Assembly: GCF_031585635.1 (NCBI RefSeq)
Contig: NZ_CP134195.1
Coordinates: forward strand, 310,001-374,000
Length of the DNA: 64,000 nt
Direction of reading: 5' to 3'
Source of the DNA: Paraburkholderia sp. FT54
Lineage (GTDB): Bacteria > Pseudomonadota > Gammaproteobacteria > Burkholderiales > Burkholderiaceae
Shown: one piece after another, positions 52,814-62,103 of the stretch
Numbering within the stretch: the first letter of the stretch is position 1
Layout of the letters: each line of letters opens with the position of its first letter
The notes under the pieces: generated by a model
Seen by the model: the letters and a program-made list of their open reading frames with translations, nothing else
Told to the model about the DNA's origin: nothing
Database searches by the model: none
Translations under genes and position numbers: made by a program

Positions 52814-54192
52814 TGGCGATCGAGCACGAAGTAGAGACGACCGGGCTGGTCGGCTGGATCGACCGGCGCTTTCCGATGACTTCCACCTGGAAGAAGCACG
52901 TTTCCGAGTACTACGCGCCGAAGAACTTCAACTTCTGGTACTTCTTCGGCTCGCTTGCGCTGCTGGTGCTGGTCAACCAGATCGTCACCGGCATCTTCCT
53001 CACCATGAACTACAAGCCCGACGCGACGCTCGCGTTCTCGTCGGTCGAGTACATCATGCGCGAGGTGCCGTGGGGCTGGCTGATCCGCTATATGCACTCC
53101 ACGGGCGCGTCGATGTTTTTCGTCGTCGTCTATCTGCATATGTTCCGCGGGCTGATGTACGGCTCGTACCGCAAGCCGCGCGAACTGGTGTGGATTTTCG
53201 GCTGCGCGATTTTCCTGTGCCTGATGGCCGAGGCGTTTTTCGGCTATCTGCTGCCATGGGGGCAAATGTCGTTCTGGGGCGCACAGGTGATCGTGAACCT
53301 GTTTTCGGCGATTCCGTTCATCGGGCCGGATCTGTCGCTGTGGATTCGCGGCGACTATGTGGTCTCGGACGTCACGCTGAACCGCTTCTTCGCGTTTCAT
53401 GTGATCGCGATTCCGCTGGTGCTGATCGGCCTGGTGGTCGCCCACCTGGTCGCGCTGCACGAAGTGGGATCGAACAATCCGGACGGCATCGAGATCAAGG
53501 CGAAGAAGGGCCCGGACGGCATTCCGCTCGACGGCATCCCGTTCCATCCGTACTACTCGGTGCACGATTTCATGGGCGTGACGGTGTTCCTGCTGATCTT
53601 CGCGGCGATCATTTTCTTCGCGCCGGAGATGGGCGGCTACTTCCTCGAGGCGAACAACTTCGTGCCGGCCAATCCGCTGCAGACGCCGCCGGAAATCGCG
53701 CCGGTGTGGTACTTCACCGCCTTCTACGCGATGCTGCGCGCCACCACCGATCCGTTCAAGATCGTGCTGATGGTCGTGATCGGACTGCTCGGCCTGCTCG
53801 CGCTGGTGCGCGCGCGCGGCAAGTGGAAGCTCGGCTTGCCGGTGCTCGCCGTGCTGGTGATTCTGGCCATGGCGTTCACCGAGTCGAAGTTCTGGGGTGT
53901 GGTCGTGATGGGCAGCGCGGTGGTTTCGCTGTTCTTCCTGCCGTGGCTCGACCGCTCGCCGGTCAAGTCGATCCGTTACCGGCCGTTTTTTCACAAGGTG
54001 TTCTACGGCATTTTCGTGGCCGCGTTCCTGACGCTGGCTTTCCTCGGCACGAAACCGCCGTCGCCGGCCGCCACGCTGATCGCCCAGATCTGCGCCCTGA
54101 TCTACTTCGCGTTTTTCCTCGGTATGCCGTTCTGGACGCGGCTTGGCACGTTCAAGCAGCCGCCCGAACGGGTGCGGTTCAAGCCTCACTAA
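52813..54192 (+). CDS. petB: Cytochrome b subunit of the bc1 complex
   Basis: A 459-residue full-length cytochrome b with eight or more membrane segments. LPWGQMSFWGAQV, RFFAFHVIAIPLVLIG and GVTVFLLIFAAIIFFAPEMGG with WYFTAFYAMLRA are the quinone and haem regions; the haem His residues of helices II and IV are in place (MHSTGAS and HVIAIP). Confidence 0.96.
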   Translation: MAIEHEVETTGLVGWIDRRFPMTSTWKKHVSEYYAPKNFNFWYFFGSLALLVLVNQIVTGIFLTMNYKPDATLAFSSVEYIMREVPWGWLIRYMHSTGASMFFVVVYLHMFRGLMYGSYRKPRELVWIFGCAIFLCLMAEAFFGYLLPWGQMSFWGAQVIVNLFSAIPFIGPDLSLWIRGDYVVSDVTLNRFFAFHVIAIPLVLIGLVVAHLVALHEVGSNNPDGIEIKAKKGPDGIPLDGIPFHPYYSVHDFMGVTVFLLIFAAIIFFAPEMGGYFLEANNFVPANPLQTPPEIAPVWYFTAFYAMLRATTDPFKIVLMVVIGLLGLLALVRARGKWKLGLPVLAVLVILAMAFTESKFWGVVVMGSAVVSLFFLPWLDRSPVKSIRYRPFFHKVFYGIFVAAFLTLAFLGTKPPSPAATLIAQICALIYFAFFLGMPFWTRLGTFKQPPERVRFKPH

Positions 54193-54213
54193 TCGCGAGC
54201 CAGGAGAACACGA

Positions 54214-54969
54214 ATGAAAAAACTGCTTACGAAGTGCGCGCTGATCGGCGCGACACTGCTCGCGGTGCTGGCCGCCCCGGCTTACGCGGACGAGAATTTC
54301 CCTCTCGACCGCGCGCCGGATAACGCGGAGAATTTCGCTTCTTTGCAGCACGGCGCGCAATTGTTTGTAAACTACTGCCTGAATTGCCACAGCGCGAACC
54401 TGATGCGCTACAACCGCCTGACCGACATCGGCATCACGCCGAACGAAATTCAGGCGAATCTGCTGTTCACCACGGATAAAGTCGGCAACACCATGACCGT
54501 GGCAATGCGCCCGGAAGACGCGCAAGCGTGGTTCGGCGCGAGTCCGCCGGATTTGTCGGTGGAAGCGCGAGCGCGTGGCAAAGACTGGCTGTACACGTAT
54601 TTGCGCAGCTTTTACCGCGACAATACGCGGCCGACCGGCTGGAATAATCTGGTGTATGAAAACGTGAGCATGCCTCACGTGCTGTGGCAGCTTCAGGGGC
54701 AACGTACTGCGAAGTTCGGTGACGAAACCGACGAAAAAACTGGCGAGACGGTACACAAATTTGTCGGCTTCCAGCAGGTCACTCCGGGAACGATGTCGCC
54801 GGTAGATTATGATTCTGCTGTGGCCGACCTCGTGTCGTACCTGTCATGGATGTCCGAACCGACCCAGAAAACCCGCAAGCAGCTCGGCGTGTGGGTGCTG
54901 TTGTTCCTCGGTATCCTGAGCTTTTTCGCCTGGCGATTGAACGCCGCGTACTGGAAACATATCAAATAA
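54214..54969 (+). CDS. petC: Cytochrome c1
   Basis: A 251-residue haem protein with a Sec signal (cut after AYA), haem motif CLNCH near 54-58, and the axial Met in TMSPVDYD region, then a C-terminal membrane anchor (VWVLLFLGILSFFAWRL). GGAG lies 8 bases before the ATG. It completes petABC. Confidence 0.95.
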   Translation: MKKLLTKCALIGATLLAVLAAPAYADENFPLDRAPDNAENFASLQHGAQLFVNYCLNCHSANLMRYNRLTDIGITPNEIQANLLFTTDKVGNTMTVAMRPEDAQAWFGASPPDLSVEARARGKDWLYTYLRSFYRDNTRPTGWNNLVYENVSMPHVLWQLQGQRTAKFGDETDEKTGETVHKFVGFQQVTPGTMSPVDYDSAVADLVSYLSWMSEPTQKTRKQLGVWVLLFLGILSFFAWRLNAAYWKHIK

Positions 54970-55000
54970 TCACGCCGTCACCGGCGTGGGGCCGGCGCCA

Positions 55001-55026
55001 GGAAAAACCTGTTGAACGGTTTTTCC
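55001..55026 (+). other. Hairpin between petC and sspA
   Basis: GGAAAAACC (55001-55009) and GGTTTTTCC (55018-55026) form a perfect 9-bp stem with an 8-base loop. It could limit reading from petC or act in RNA processing. Confidence 0.4.
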
Positions 55027-55063
55027 GCGCGCTGGCCTTTCAGCTTTTTGAGGAAACGTAAAC

Positions 55064-55675
55064 ATGATGGTTCTGTATTCCGGCACAACCTGCCCGTTCT
55101 CCCAGCGCTGCCGGCTGGTGTTGTTCGAAAAGGGCATGGACTTCGAGATCCGCGACGTCGACCTGTTTAACAAGCCGGAAGACATCGCCGTGATGAATCC
55201 GTACGGTCAAGTGCCGATTCTCGTCGAACGGGATCTGATTCTGTACGAATCGAACATCATCAACGAGTACATCGACGAGCGCTTCCCGCATCCGCAACTG
55301 ATGCCGGCCGATCCGGTTCAGCGCGCCCGCGCCCGCCTGTTCCTGCTGAACTTCGAGAAGGAGCTGTTCGTGCACGTCGGCACGCTCGAAAACGAAAAGG
55401 GCAAGGCTGCCGAGAAGAATCACGAGAAAGCCCGTCTGGCGATCCGCGATCGTCTGACGCAGCTCGCGCCGATCTTCCTGAAGAACAAGTACATGCTCGG
55501 CGAAGAGTTCTCGATGCTCGACGTTGCGATCGCGCCGTTGCTGTGGCGTCTGGATCACTACGGCATCGAGCTCTCGAAGAACGCCGCACCGCTGATGAAG
55601 TACGCTGAGCGCATTTTCAGCCGCCCGGCTTATATCGAAGCGCTGACGCCTTCGGAAAAGGTGATGCGTCGTTGA
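55064..55675 (+). CDS. sspA: Stringent starvation protein A
   Basis: A 203-residue glutathione-transferase-fold protein that binds RNA polymerase. TTCPFSQRCRLVLFEKGMDFEI, NPYGQVPILVERDLILYESNIINEYIDE and PADPVQRARAR are the SspA core. A GAGGAA site precedes the ATG; a second ATG one codon on is also usable. Confidence 0.95.
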   Translation: MMVLYSGTTCPFSQRCRLVLFEKGMDFEIRDVDLFNKPEDIAVMNPYGQVPILVERDLILYESNIINEYIDERFPHPQLMPADPVQRARARLFLLNFEKELFVHVGTLENEKGKAAEKNHEKARLAIRDRLTQLAPIFLKNKYMLGEEFSMLDVAIAPLLWRLDHYGIELSKNAAPLMKYAERIFSRPAYIEALTPSEKVMRR

Positions 55676-55745
55676 GTTTGGCTTTGGGGTGAGGGCTCCG
55701 CGCGGCTGACCGGGCGCGGGCCCGCGCCCGGTAAGAGGACTGTTG

Positions 55746-56255
55746 ATGCAAGAAATTTCCACCAAGCCCTACCTGCTGCGCGCGCTCTACGAGTGGTGCA
55801 CGGATAACGGCTATACGCCGCACATCGCGGTCCGGGTCGACAATCAGACGCGCGTGCCGCGTCAGTTTGTGCGCGACAACGAAATCGTGTTGAACATCAG
55901 CTTCGAGGCGACCAGCCAGTTGCAGATGGGCAACGAGTGGATCGAGTTCAGCGCGCGTTTCTCCGGCAAGTCGCACAAGATCGAGGTGCCGATCGCCAAT
56001 ATTCTCGCGATTTACGCGCGCGAAAATGGTCAGGGCATGGCGTTCCCGGTCGAGTCGGCGGGCGGTGAAGCGCAGGATTCGGGCGCCGATGCGGAAATGT
56101 CGGACGAGACCGAAGCGCCCGCGCCGCGCGCGGTCGAAACGGCGCCGGCTACGGACGCCGCCACCACGAAAGCGGATAGCGACACGGACGGTCCGCAGCC
56201 TGACGACGACGGCTCGAAAGGTGGCGGAAGGGCTCGCCTCAAGATCGTAAAATGA
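55746..56255 (+). CDS. sspB: ClpXP adaptor SspB
   Basis: A 169-residue protein. Its N-terminal domain (KPYLLRALYEWCTDNGYTPHIAV, NISFEATSQLQ) holds ssrA-tagged proteins; a long Glu/Asp/Ala/Thr-rich linker leads to RARLKIVK, like the E. coli ClpX-binding tail. ATG 55746 follows AAGAGGAC. Co-transcribed with sspA. Confidence 0.94.
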   Translation: MQEISTKPYLLRALYEWCTDNGYTPHIAVRVDNQTRVPRQFVRDNEIVLNISFEATSQLQMGNEWIEFSARFSGKSHKIEVPIANILAIYARENGQGMAFPVESAGGEAQDSGADAEMSDETEAPAPRAVETAPATDAATTKADSDTDGPQPDDDGSKGGGRARLKIVK

Positions 56256-56257
56256 AG

Positions 56258-56263
56258 TAGAAT
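56258..56263 (+). promoter_or_regulatory. Candidate -10 box of the tRNA-Thr promoter
   Basis: TAGAAT lies 11 bases ahead of the tRNA, at the sspB stop. The -35 would fall in the sspB tail and is not obvious. Confidence 0.45.
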
Positions 56264-56274
56264 CACGGCCTCAT

Positions 56275-56350
56275 GCCGGCTTAGCTCATCAGGTAGAGCG
56301 CTTGACTTGTAATCATGAGGTGGCGGGTTCGAGTCCTGCAGCCGGCACCA
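56275..56350 (+). tRNA. tRNA-Thr (anticodon TGT)
   Basis: A 76-base gene with a 7-bp acceptor stem (GCCGGCT with AGCCGGC), D arm, anticodon loop CTTGTAA reading ACA, T arm GCGGG/CCTGC with one G-U pair, and an encoded CCA. The anticodon stem CTTGA/TCATG has a T-T mismatch at 28:42. Confidence 0.95.
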
Positions 56351-56360
56351 GTTGTACTAA

Positions 56361-56393
56361 ACGGGGTTTCTGTTCAGTCAGAAACCCCGTTTT
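56361..56393 (+). terminator. Terminator of tRNA-Thr
   Basis: ACGGGGTTTCTG (56361-56372) pairs with CAGAAACCCCGT (56379-56390) around 6 bases, then TTT. Confidence 0.88.
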
Positions 56394-56740
56394 CATTGGT
56401 GCGCGCATATCGATAAGCGCCGTGTCCGCGCTGTTGCGCGGGCCTTCGGCCTGCAGAAAGGACCGTCTTAGTGAAGCATCGGTGATCCGCGAAACGGTCC
56501 AAAATCACCTTATCTCTTTCACCTTGTCGATTGTGGACTTTTGAATCCACGATTTGTCATTCAGGCGCGGCAGACAGCGCGCCTCACCCGTTCCCGCCGA
56601 CGAATAGCGCACCGCGAACCCGGATGACAGAGGTACTATTCGGGCGTCAGTCGGTAACGCTATCCAGTACTCCGGCGGGCAACGCCCCCGATGACGCGGC
56701 TTCCCAGCGCGTCGTTCCCGCAACACCGATCCCACCTCAT
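56394..56740. other. Intergenic region holding the first copy of a 25-bp repeat
   Basis: About 350 bases with no clear gene, apart from in-frame lead-in to the methyltransferase. The repeat 56517-56541 lies here. Confidence 0.4.
56517..56541. repeat. 25-bp exact repeat with palindrome, copy 1
   Basis: Identical to 58454-58478. The GTGGA at 56533-56537 with TCCAC at 56546-56550 forms a small palindrome running past the identity. Confidence 0.85.
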
Positions 56741-57865
56741 ATGACCAGCCCTGCAACCATCACCTGGCCCGAAGCCGACGGCCCCCGCTCCGCGCGTTGG
56801 CGCTCCGAAGCGGCCGTGCCGCCGCCCAAACGCGTCATCGTCGCGGACGACCGCACCACCGCCGATTCCGCTTACCGCCTCGCGTGCGAAGGTACGGCGC
56901 TGTTGTGGAACGGCGACTTCCAGAACGCTCGCCAACTGCTGCAGGCTGTCACGCGCCGGCTCGAGCGCAAGCCTCGCAAGCAGGGCGAAACGCCGCTCGA
57001 CGCGTTCAATCTGCACCGGCAGGCGCAGTCGCAGCGCGCGCGCACGCTCGGCATGATCCTGATTCCGCTCGACGCCGCGTACGCTATTCCGCTGCGCCGC
57101 GCGCCGGATGTCCAGCAGGCCTGCATCGAGACATACGGAGCGTCTACCGACGAGGCGTCCGTCGTGTCGCTGCGCGACCTGCTCGGCATGATCGGCGCGC
57201 ACGAGTGGCGCAAGAAGGGCGTCGAGATTCCTGCGCTCGGCGACCGAATTCACCCGCACTACGGCGTGTTTTCGCCGGTGCGCGGCGAGTATGTGGATCT
57301 CGTCGCGCGCACGCCGCTGCCTTCGCTGAACAAGGCGTTCGATATCGGCACGGGCACCGGCGTGTTGTCGGCGTTGCTCGCCAAACGCGGCGTGAAGAAG
57401 ATCATCGCTACGGATCAGGATCCCCGTGCGCTCGCTTGTGCGCGCGAGAACCTGGCGCGTCTCGGCTACGACCAGCAGGTCGAGGTCGTGCAAGCCGATC
57501 TGTTTCCGGAAGGCCGCGCGCCGCTCGTGGTGTGCAATCCGCCTTGGGTGCCGGCGAGGCCCGCTTCGCCGATCGAGTACGCGATCTACGATCCGGAAAG
57601 CCGCATGCTGCTCGGTTTCCTGAACGGTCTGGCGGAGCACTTGTCGCCGGGTGGGGAAGGCTGGCTGATCATGTCGGATTTCGCCGAGCATCTCGGCTTG
57701 CGCACTCGCGACTGGCTGCTTGCCGCCATCGACAAGGCGGGATTGACCGTGGTGGGTCGTGAGGACATTCGTCCGCGACACACCAAGTCGACCGATGAAA
57801 CCGATGCGCTGCATACGGCGCGTATGGCCGAATTGACGTCGCTGTGGCGTCTGAAGGCGCGGTAA
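56741..57865 (+). CDS. SAM-dependent methyltransferase (PrmC-like fold)
   Basis: A 374-residue protein. DIGTGTGVLSALLAKRGVKK is the SAM-binding motif I, ATDQDPRALACAREN motif II, and CNPPWVPA the NPPY-type motif IV used on amide or amino nitrogens. The first 180 residues form a separate domain. Targets are unknown. The start is uncertain: ATG 56741 has no ribosome site, and in-frame ATG 56624 would add 39 low-complexity residues. Confidence 0.8.
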   Translation: MTSPATITWPEADGPRSARWRSEAAVPPPKRVIVADDRTTADSAYRLACEGTALLWNGDFQNARQLLQAVTRRLERKPRKQGETPLDAFNLHRQAQSQRARTLGMILIPLDAAYAIPLRRAPDVQQACIETYGASTDEASVVSLRDLLGMIGAHEWRKKGVEIPALGDRIHPHYGVFSPVRGEYVDLVARTPLPSLNKAFDIGTGTGVLSALLAKRGVKKIIATDQDPRALACARENLARLGYDQQVEVVQADLFPEGRAPLVVCNPPWVPARPASPIEYAIYDPESRMLLGFLNGLAEHLSPGGEGWLIMSDFAEHLGLRTRDWLLAAIDKAGLTVVGREDIRPRHTKSTDETDALHTARMAELTSLWRLKAR

Positions 57866-57908
57866 GCTGAAGCTACGTTGCCGCGGTCATAAGACGCGCG
57901 GCGGCGCC

Positions 57909-59189
57909 TCAAACCGATGCGCCGCGTGTTTTGATCTTGCCGACATACGCCGCCGCGCCACGCCCTGCCACGAGGCCGCTGGCAAAGCAGGCGGTGAGCA
58001 GGTAGCCGCCCGTCGGCGCTTCCCAGTCGAGCATCTCGCCCGCGCAGAATGCGCCCGGCAGGCGCTCGATCATCAAATGCTCGTCGAGCGCCTCGAAGGG
58101 GATGCCGCCGGCGGTGCTGATCGCTTCGGCGATCGGCCGGGCGCGCGTGAGTCGCACCGGCAGCGCCTTGATGGCGTGCGCGAGGCCGTTCGCGTCGGCG
58201 AACGCTTCTTTCGACAAAATCTCGTGCAACAGAGCCAGTTTCACCCCGCCAATGCCGATGCGACCGTGCAGGTGACTCGAGATCGAGCGTGAGCCGCGCG
58301 GCCGTGTGACTTCGGCGATGACGCGGTCCAAAGGCAAGCCAGGCGCCAGATCCAGCGCGATCGTCACGTTGCCGTCAACGAGAATTCGCTCCCGGATAAC
58401 GGCCGAGAAGGCATAAATCAGGCTCCCTTCCAGGCCCGTTTCGGTCAAAAGTATTTCACCTTGTCGATTGTGGACTTTATTGTCCACATCGGTGAGCGTG
58501 ATAGCCACTGGCTTGACCGGCTGACCGGCGAAACGCTCGCGCAGATAGGGGCTCCAGTGAGCGTCGAAGCCACAGTTCGCGGGCAGCAAGGGCGTCACCG
58601 GCACGTCGCGTGATGTCATCAGCGGGACCCAGGCGGCGTCCGACCCGAGCCGCGGCCAGCTGGCGCCGCCGAGCGCGAACACGACGGCGTCGAAGGTCAG
58701 GCTTTGTTCGCCGCCGGGCGTCGCGAAACGGAGCGTATGCGTGGCGGCGTCGCCCGCTTCGGGGTCCCAACCGCTCCACTTGTGGCGCATATGAAGCCGC
58801 ACGCCCGCCTCGCGCAGTCGATGCAGCCACGCGCGCAGCATGGGCGCGGCTTTCATGTCGGTCGGAAAAACACGCCCCGAAGTGCCGACGAAAGTCTCCA
58901 CGCCCAGCCCATGCAACCACGCGCGTAAGGCGTCGGGATCGAAAACGTGCACGAGCGGCGCGATCTGCTCGCGGCGCGCGCCGTAACGGCCGAGGAACGG
59001 TTCGAGCGGCTCCGAATGCGTGATGTTCATGCCGCCCTTGCCCGCCATCAGGAATTTGCGGCCGACCGACGGCATGGCGTCATAGACGTCGACCTGCACG
59101 CCTTGCTGGGCGAGCGCCTCGGCGGCCATCAAGCCGGCGGGACCGCCGCCGATCACGGCGACGCGGGCGGAATCGAATGAGGATGACAT
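57909..59189 (-). CDS. BaiN/HI0933-like flavoprotein (TIGR03862 type)
   Basis: A 426-residue FAD protein with GGGPAGLMAAEALA at 14-27, MAGKGGMNITHSEP near 49, LGGASWPRLGSDG-like and the C-terminal AGEMLDWEAPTGGYLLTACFASG. These are family marks of poorly studied flavoproteins. The segment DVDNKVHNRQGE (about 237-248) is encoded by the second copy of the 25-bp repeat. ATG 59189 begins the Rossmann strand after a short lead. Confidence 0.9.
   Translation of the reverse strand: MSSSFDSARVAVIGGGPAGLMAAEALAQQGVQVDVYDAMPSVGRKFLMAGKGGMNITHSEPLEPFLGRYGARREQIAPLVHVFDPDALRAWLHGLGVETFVGTSGRVFPTDMKAAPMLRAWLHRLREAGVRLHMRHKWSGWDPEAGDAATHTLRFATPGGEQSLTFDAVVFALGGASWPRLGSDAAWVPLMTSRDVPVTPLLPANCGFDAHWSPYLRERFAGQPVKPVAITLTDVDNKVHNRQGEILLTETGLEGSLIYAFSAVIRERILVDGNVTIALDLAPGLPLDRVIAEVTRPRGSRSISSHLHGRIGIGGVKLALLHEILSKEAFADANGLAHAIKALPVRLTRARPIAEAISTAGGIPFEALDEHLMIERLPGAFCAGEMLDWEAPTGGYLLTACFASGLVAGRGAAAYVGKIKTRGASV
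58454..58478. repeat. 25-bp exact repeat with palindrome, copy 2 (inside a gene)
   Basis: Identical to 56517-56541. TGTGGAC (58469-58475) and GTCCACA (58482-58488) form a 7-bp perfect palindrome around 6 bases. Confidence 0.85.
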
Positions 59190-59570
59190 GCGGGCCTGCG
59201 GATGAGCGGAAGAGGCGGCGCGCCGACCGCAGCGGACGATCGGGCGGCGCAAAGGGCGCTATTTTCACACCGCGGGCGGCGCAGGGCAAACGGGCGGGCG
59301 CATCGGTGGGCCGAAAAAGGCTGGGTTCAGGCGCTCTTGAATACGCCTGGCTTGCGTCGGCGGCTGTGTTATCAACGGGCGCGACCTATACTTTTCACAC
59401 ACCTTCCATCGGACGCAGCGCGCGTCTTCCCGCGTCAAACCAATTCACCGCCTTCCCTGCACCCGGCGCTTTCCGCGCAATCGGAGCCGCCGTGTCACGG
59501 TCGGCGATGTGATTCGCGCATCTGCTGCCTGCATGGGTGTCTGAACGTCGTCTGGATAAAGGAGACTGTC
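59190..59570. other. Intergenic stretch between divergent genes
   Basis: 381 bases that should hold the promoters of the flavoprotein and the DUF1059 gene. Only the AAAGGAG ribosome site near 59558 stands out. Confidence 0.4.
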
Positions 59571-59780
59571 ATGTCCCGCAAATACATCGATTGCCGCGAG
59601 TTTCCGAGCGAAATGAATTGCACCGTCGCCCTGTCTGCCGACAGCGAGAGCGAATTGCTTGACGCAGCCGTGCAGCATGCGGTCGCGGTGCACAAACATA
59701 CGGATTCGCCGGAATTGCGCTCGCAACTCAAGACGCTGTTTCACGACGGCACGCCGCCGGTCGAAGCGCCGCGCGCGTGA
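59571..59780 (+). CDS. DUF1059 small protein
   Basis: A 69-residue protein: RKYIDCREFPSEMNCTVALSADSESELLDAAVQHAV matches DUF1059, with two Cys in DCREFPSEMNC. AAAGGAG lies 7 bases upstream. Function unknown. Confidence 0.85.
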   Translation: MSRKYIDCREFPSEMNCTVALSADSESELLDAAVQHAVAVHKHTDSPELRSQLKTLFHDGTPPVEAPRA

Positions 59781-59870
59781 GTTGTCGTCTTTCGGGGAGG
59801 ATATAGGCTGCGCGACCCGCACGAACGGCGCCTCGCCGCCCGTTGTGGGTCGCAGCATCTTTGAACTGTC

Positions 59871-60191
59871 CTAACCTGGGTACGCCTCGTCCACCTTCAG
59901 CCCGGCGAGCTTGAAGATGACCCGCAGCGTTTGCGGCTTGATATCGCGCCGCGAAGCGAGCGTGGTCATGACGAAGTCGAGCACCTTGGCGTACTTCAGC
60001 ATGGTCAGGCAGGTTTCCATGTCCACGCTGCCGTCGCGCATGACTTCGGCCAGCCGAAGCATTTCCGTGGAGATGTCGCGGGCCATTTCCAGTTCGAGTT
60101 GCTGCTTTTCAGACCAGGCCGGGGTGGCGATGAGCTTCGCCAGCATTTCCTGGAATTTCTGTTCGACATTTCCGTTGGGTATCGTATCCAT
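59871..60191 (-). CDS. Conserved small helical protein of unknown function
   Basis: A 106-residue protein predicted almost all helical, rich in Met, Leu and Glu (KFQEMLAKLI, EMARDISTEMLRLAEVM, MLKYAKVLDFVM). No motif recognised. ATG 60191 is preferred over 60221 as the body of the protein starts there. Confidence 0.6.
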   Translation of the reverse strand: MDTIPNGNVEQKFQEMLAKLIATPAWSEKQQLELEMARDISTEMLRLAEVMRDGSVDMETCLTMLKYAKVLDFVMTTLASRRDIKPQTLRVIFKLAGLKVDEAYPG

Positions 60192-60572
60192 TGCCGCCTC
60201 TGCTATTTTCCGAGCGCGCATCCTGTAGAAGTCCCGGCGCGCTGCTGGTTACGTAACGTTCGGCCCCTGTTCCGGGACCGTCCTCCCCACCTGCATTCGG
60301 CTCGCGTGGTCAAAGCCACGGCGCAGCCCGTTGTTATAGGCGGCACGGCCGACGCCATTCCGGCCGGCCGTTACGCAACTACTTTTCAGTCTTTTCCGGA
60401 ACCTTCCGCGCGACGCGTTCAAGCAGGAAGTGTTCCATGTTGATGCCATTCTTGCTGGCTTTGCACGGCTCCTTCGGTCAGCAAGCCGCACTTTGGGTAA
60501 ACTGGCAGCAACTTTTCCCTTTTTCCGTCACCTGTCGCACGTTCGCGTTGCAATTATTGGCGGTTCCCCCCG
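60192..60572. other. Intergenic stretch between divergent genes
   Basis: 381 bases with a perfect 10-bp palindrome GTTACGTAAC at 60248-60257 and otherwise nothing I can support. Confidence 0.4.
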
Positions 60573-61415
60573 ATGTCCAGCAAAACGCACGAAATCCGTC
60601 CGAACCAGTCCGTCGAGTTGTTGAAGGAGCTTCACATCCTCACGCGTGACGGCAAGATGAACCAGGATAGCCGCCGTAAGCTAAAACAGGTCTACCACCT
60701 GTTCCAGTTCATCGAGCCGCTGCTCAAAGACCTCAAGGACAAGCAGGGCACCCTGACCCTCGTCGACCACGGCGCGGGCAAGTCCTATCTAGGTTTTATC
60801 CTGTATGACCTTTTCTTCAAGGAGTTTCAGGAGAACGAGGGCGGTGCGTCGCACATATACGGCATTGAAACGCGCGAGGAGCTCGTCGCGAAGTCGGAGG
60901 AATTGGCGGGCCGGCTGGGCTTTACGGGTATGTCGTTTCTGAATCTGTCGGTGGCGGATTCGATTACGTCGGACCGCTTGCCGGCCGCGATCGACATCGT
61001 GACGGCGCTGCACGCCTGCAATACCGCGACCGACGACGCGTTGCGCTTCGCGCTGGAAAAGAAGGCGAAGTACATCGTGGTCGTGCCGTGCTGTCAGGCC
61101 GAGGTGGCGGGCGTGTTGCGGCAGAACAAGGGCAAATCGCTGGGGAACGCCTTGACGGAGATCTGGCGTCATCCGTTGCACACTCGCGAATTCGGAAGCC
61201 AGATCACGAACGTGTTGCGGTGTTTGCAGCTCGAAGCGCATGGATATCAGGTCAGCGTGACCGAGCTGGTGGGCTGGGAACATTCCATGAAGAATGAACT
61301 CATCATCGCCCAATACAAGGATTTGCCGAGGCGCCGGCCGGCTGAGCGCCTGAATGAGGTGATGGAAACGCTCGGAATCGAGGAGCTGAAAGAACGGTTT
61401 TTTGTTTCGGCGTGA
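60573..61415 (+). CDS. SAM-dependent methyltransferase (Methyltransf_32 type)
   Basis: A 280-residue protein. DHGAGKSYLGFILYDLF is the SAM-binding motif I, YGIETREELV motif II, ALHACNTATDDALRFAL motif IV and VVPCCQAEV the PCC motif seen in this family (related to METTL25-like RNA methyltransferases). Target unknown. Confidence 0.85.
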   Translation: MSSKTHEIRPNQSVELLKELHILTRDGKMNQDSRRKLKQVYHLFQFIEPLLKDLKDKQGTLTLVDHGAGKSYLGFILYDLFFKEFQENEGGASHIYGIETREELVAKSEELAGRLGFTGMSFLNLSVADSITSDRLPAAIDIVTALHACNTATDDALRFALEKKAKYIVVVPCCQAEVAGVLRQNKGKSLGNALTEIWRHPLHTREFGSQITNVLRCLQLEAHGYQVSVTELVGWEHSMKNELIIAQYKDLPRRRPAERLNEVMETLGIEELKERFFVSA

Positions 61416-61457
61416 TGGGGCGCATTTCGCAGGGGCTTGTTGCGGGCCACTGAATCA

Positions 61458-62012
61458 TTACCGCTTCATCAACGCGTTCCAGCCGGCGAGGCCGATTCGC
61501 CGAAGCGTTTCCTGATTCCGCTCGTAAATCTCTCCCGCATCGGGAAAAGCCTGAACCGCGCGTTCGATACTCTCCTCCCGCAGGAGATGCAAAATCGGAT
61601 ACGGCGCGCGATTCGTGTAGTTCTCGATATCGCCAGGCTCGCTGTCTTCAAACTGGTAAAGCGGATGGAAGCTGGCGATCTGAACGACGCCTTCGAGCCG
61701 AAGCTGCTTGAGCATGCGTTCGGCGAAAAACAGGCAGTCGTTGTAGTCGAGAAAATCGCCGAGTGCCCGCGGCAGGATTAACAGCGTGGTGTCCACGGCG
61801 TCTGGGTCGGCGGCGATCAGCGTCTGTAGTTCGGTTTCGAGATCGGTCAGCACACCTTCCATGTCCACGGCATCGCTGACGGCATAGCGAATCTGCCCCT
61901 TCACATGCACCGCCTTTGCAAACGGACACAGGTTCAGGCCGATCACAGCCTCGGTCAACCAGTGACGAGTAGCGGCAACGACGGCATCGTGGGATTCGGC
62001 GGACAACGACAT
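61458..62012 (-). CDS. DUF1415 family protein
   Basis: A 184-residue protein with GLNLCPFAKAV near the start (a CxFx segment reminiscent of redox proteins), DFLDYNDCLFFAERML and IASFHPLYQFEDSEP with NYTNRAPYPILHLLRE. These match DUF1415; function unknown. Confidence 0.88.
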   Translation of the reverse strand: MSLSAESHDAVVAATRHWLTEAVIGLNLCPFAKAVHVKGQIRYAVSDAVDMEGVLTDLETELQTLIAADPDAVDTTLLILPRALGDFLDYNDCLFFAERMLKQLRLEGVVQIASFHPLYQFEDSEPGDIENYTNRAPYPILHLLREESIERAVQAFPDAGEIYERNQETLRRIGLAGWNALMKR

Positions 62013-62103
62013 GGCGGGCGGCGCCGGAAATAAACCGCCATTTTAACGGGGCGGATCGACATCGGTTCGCGCCTCGCGCAAACAGAACCACAAAGCAGAA
62101 ATC

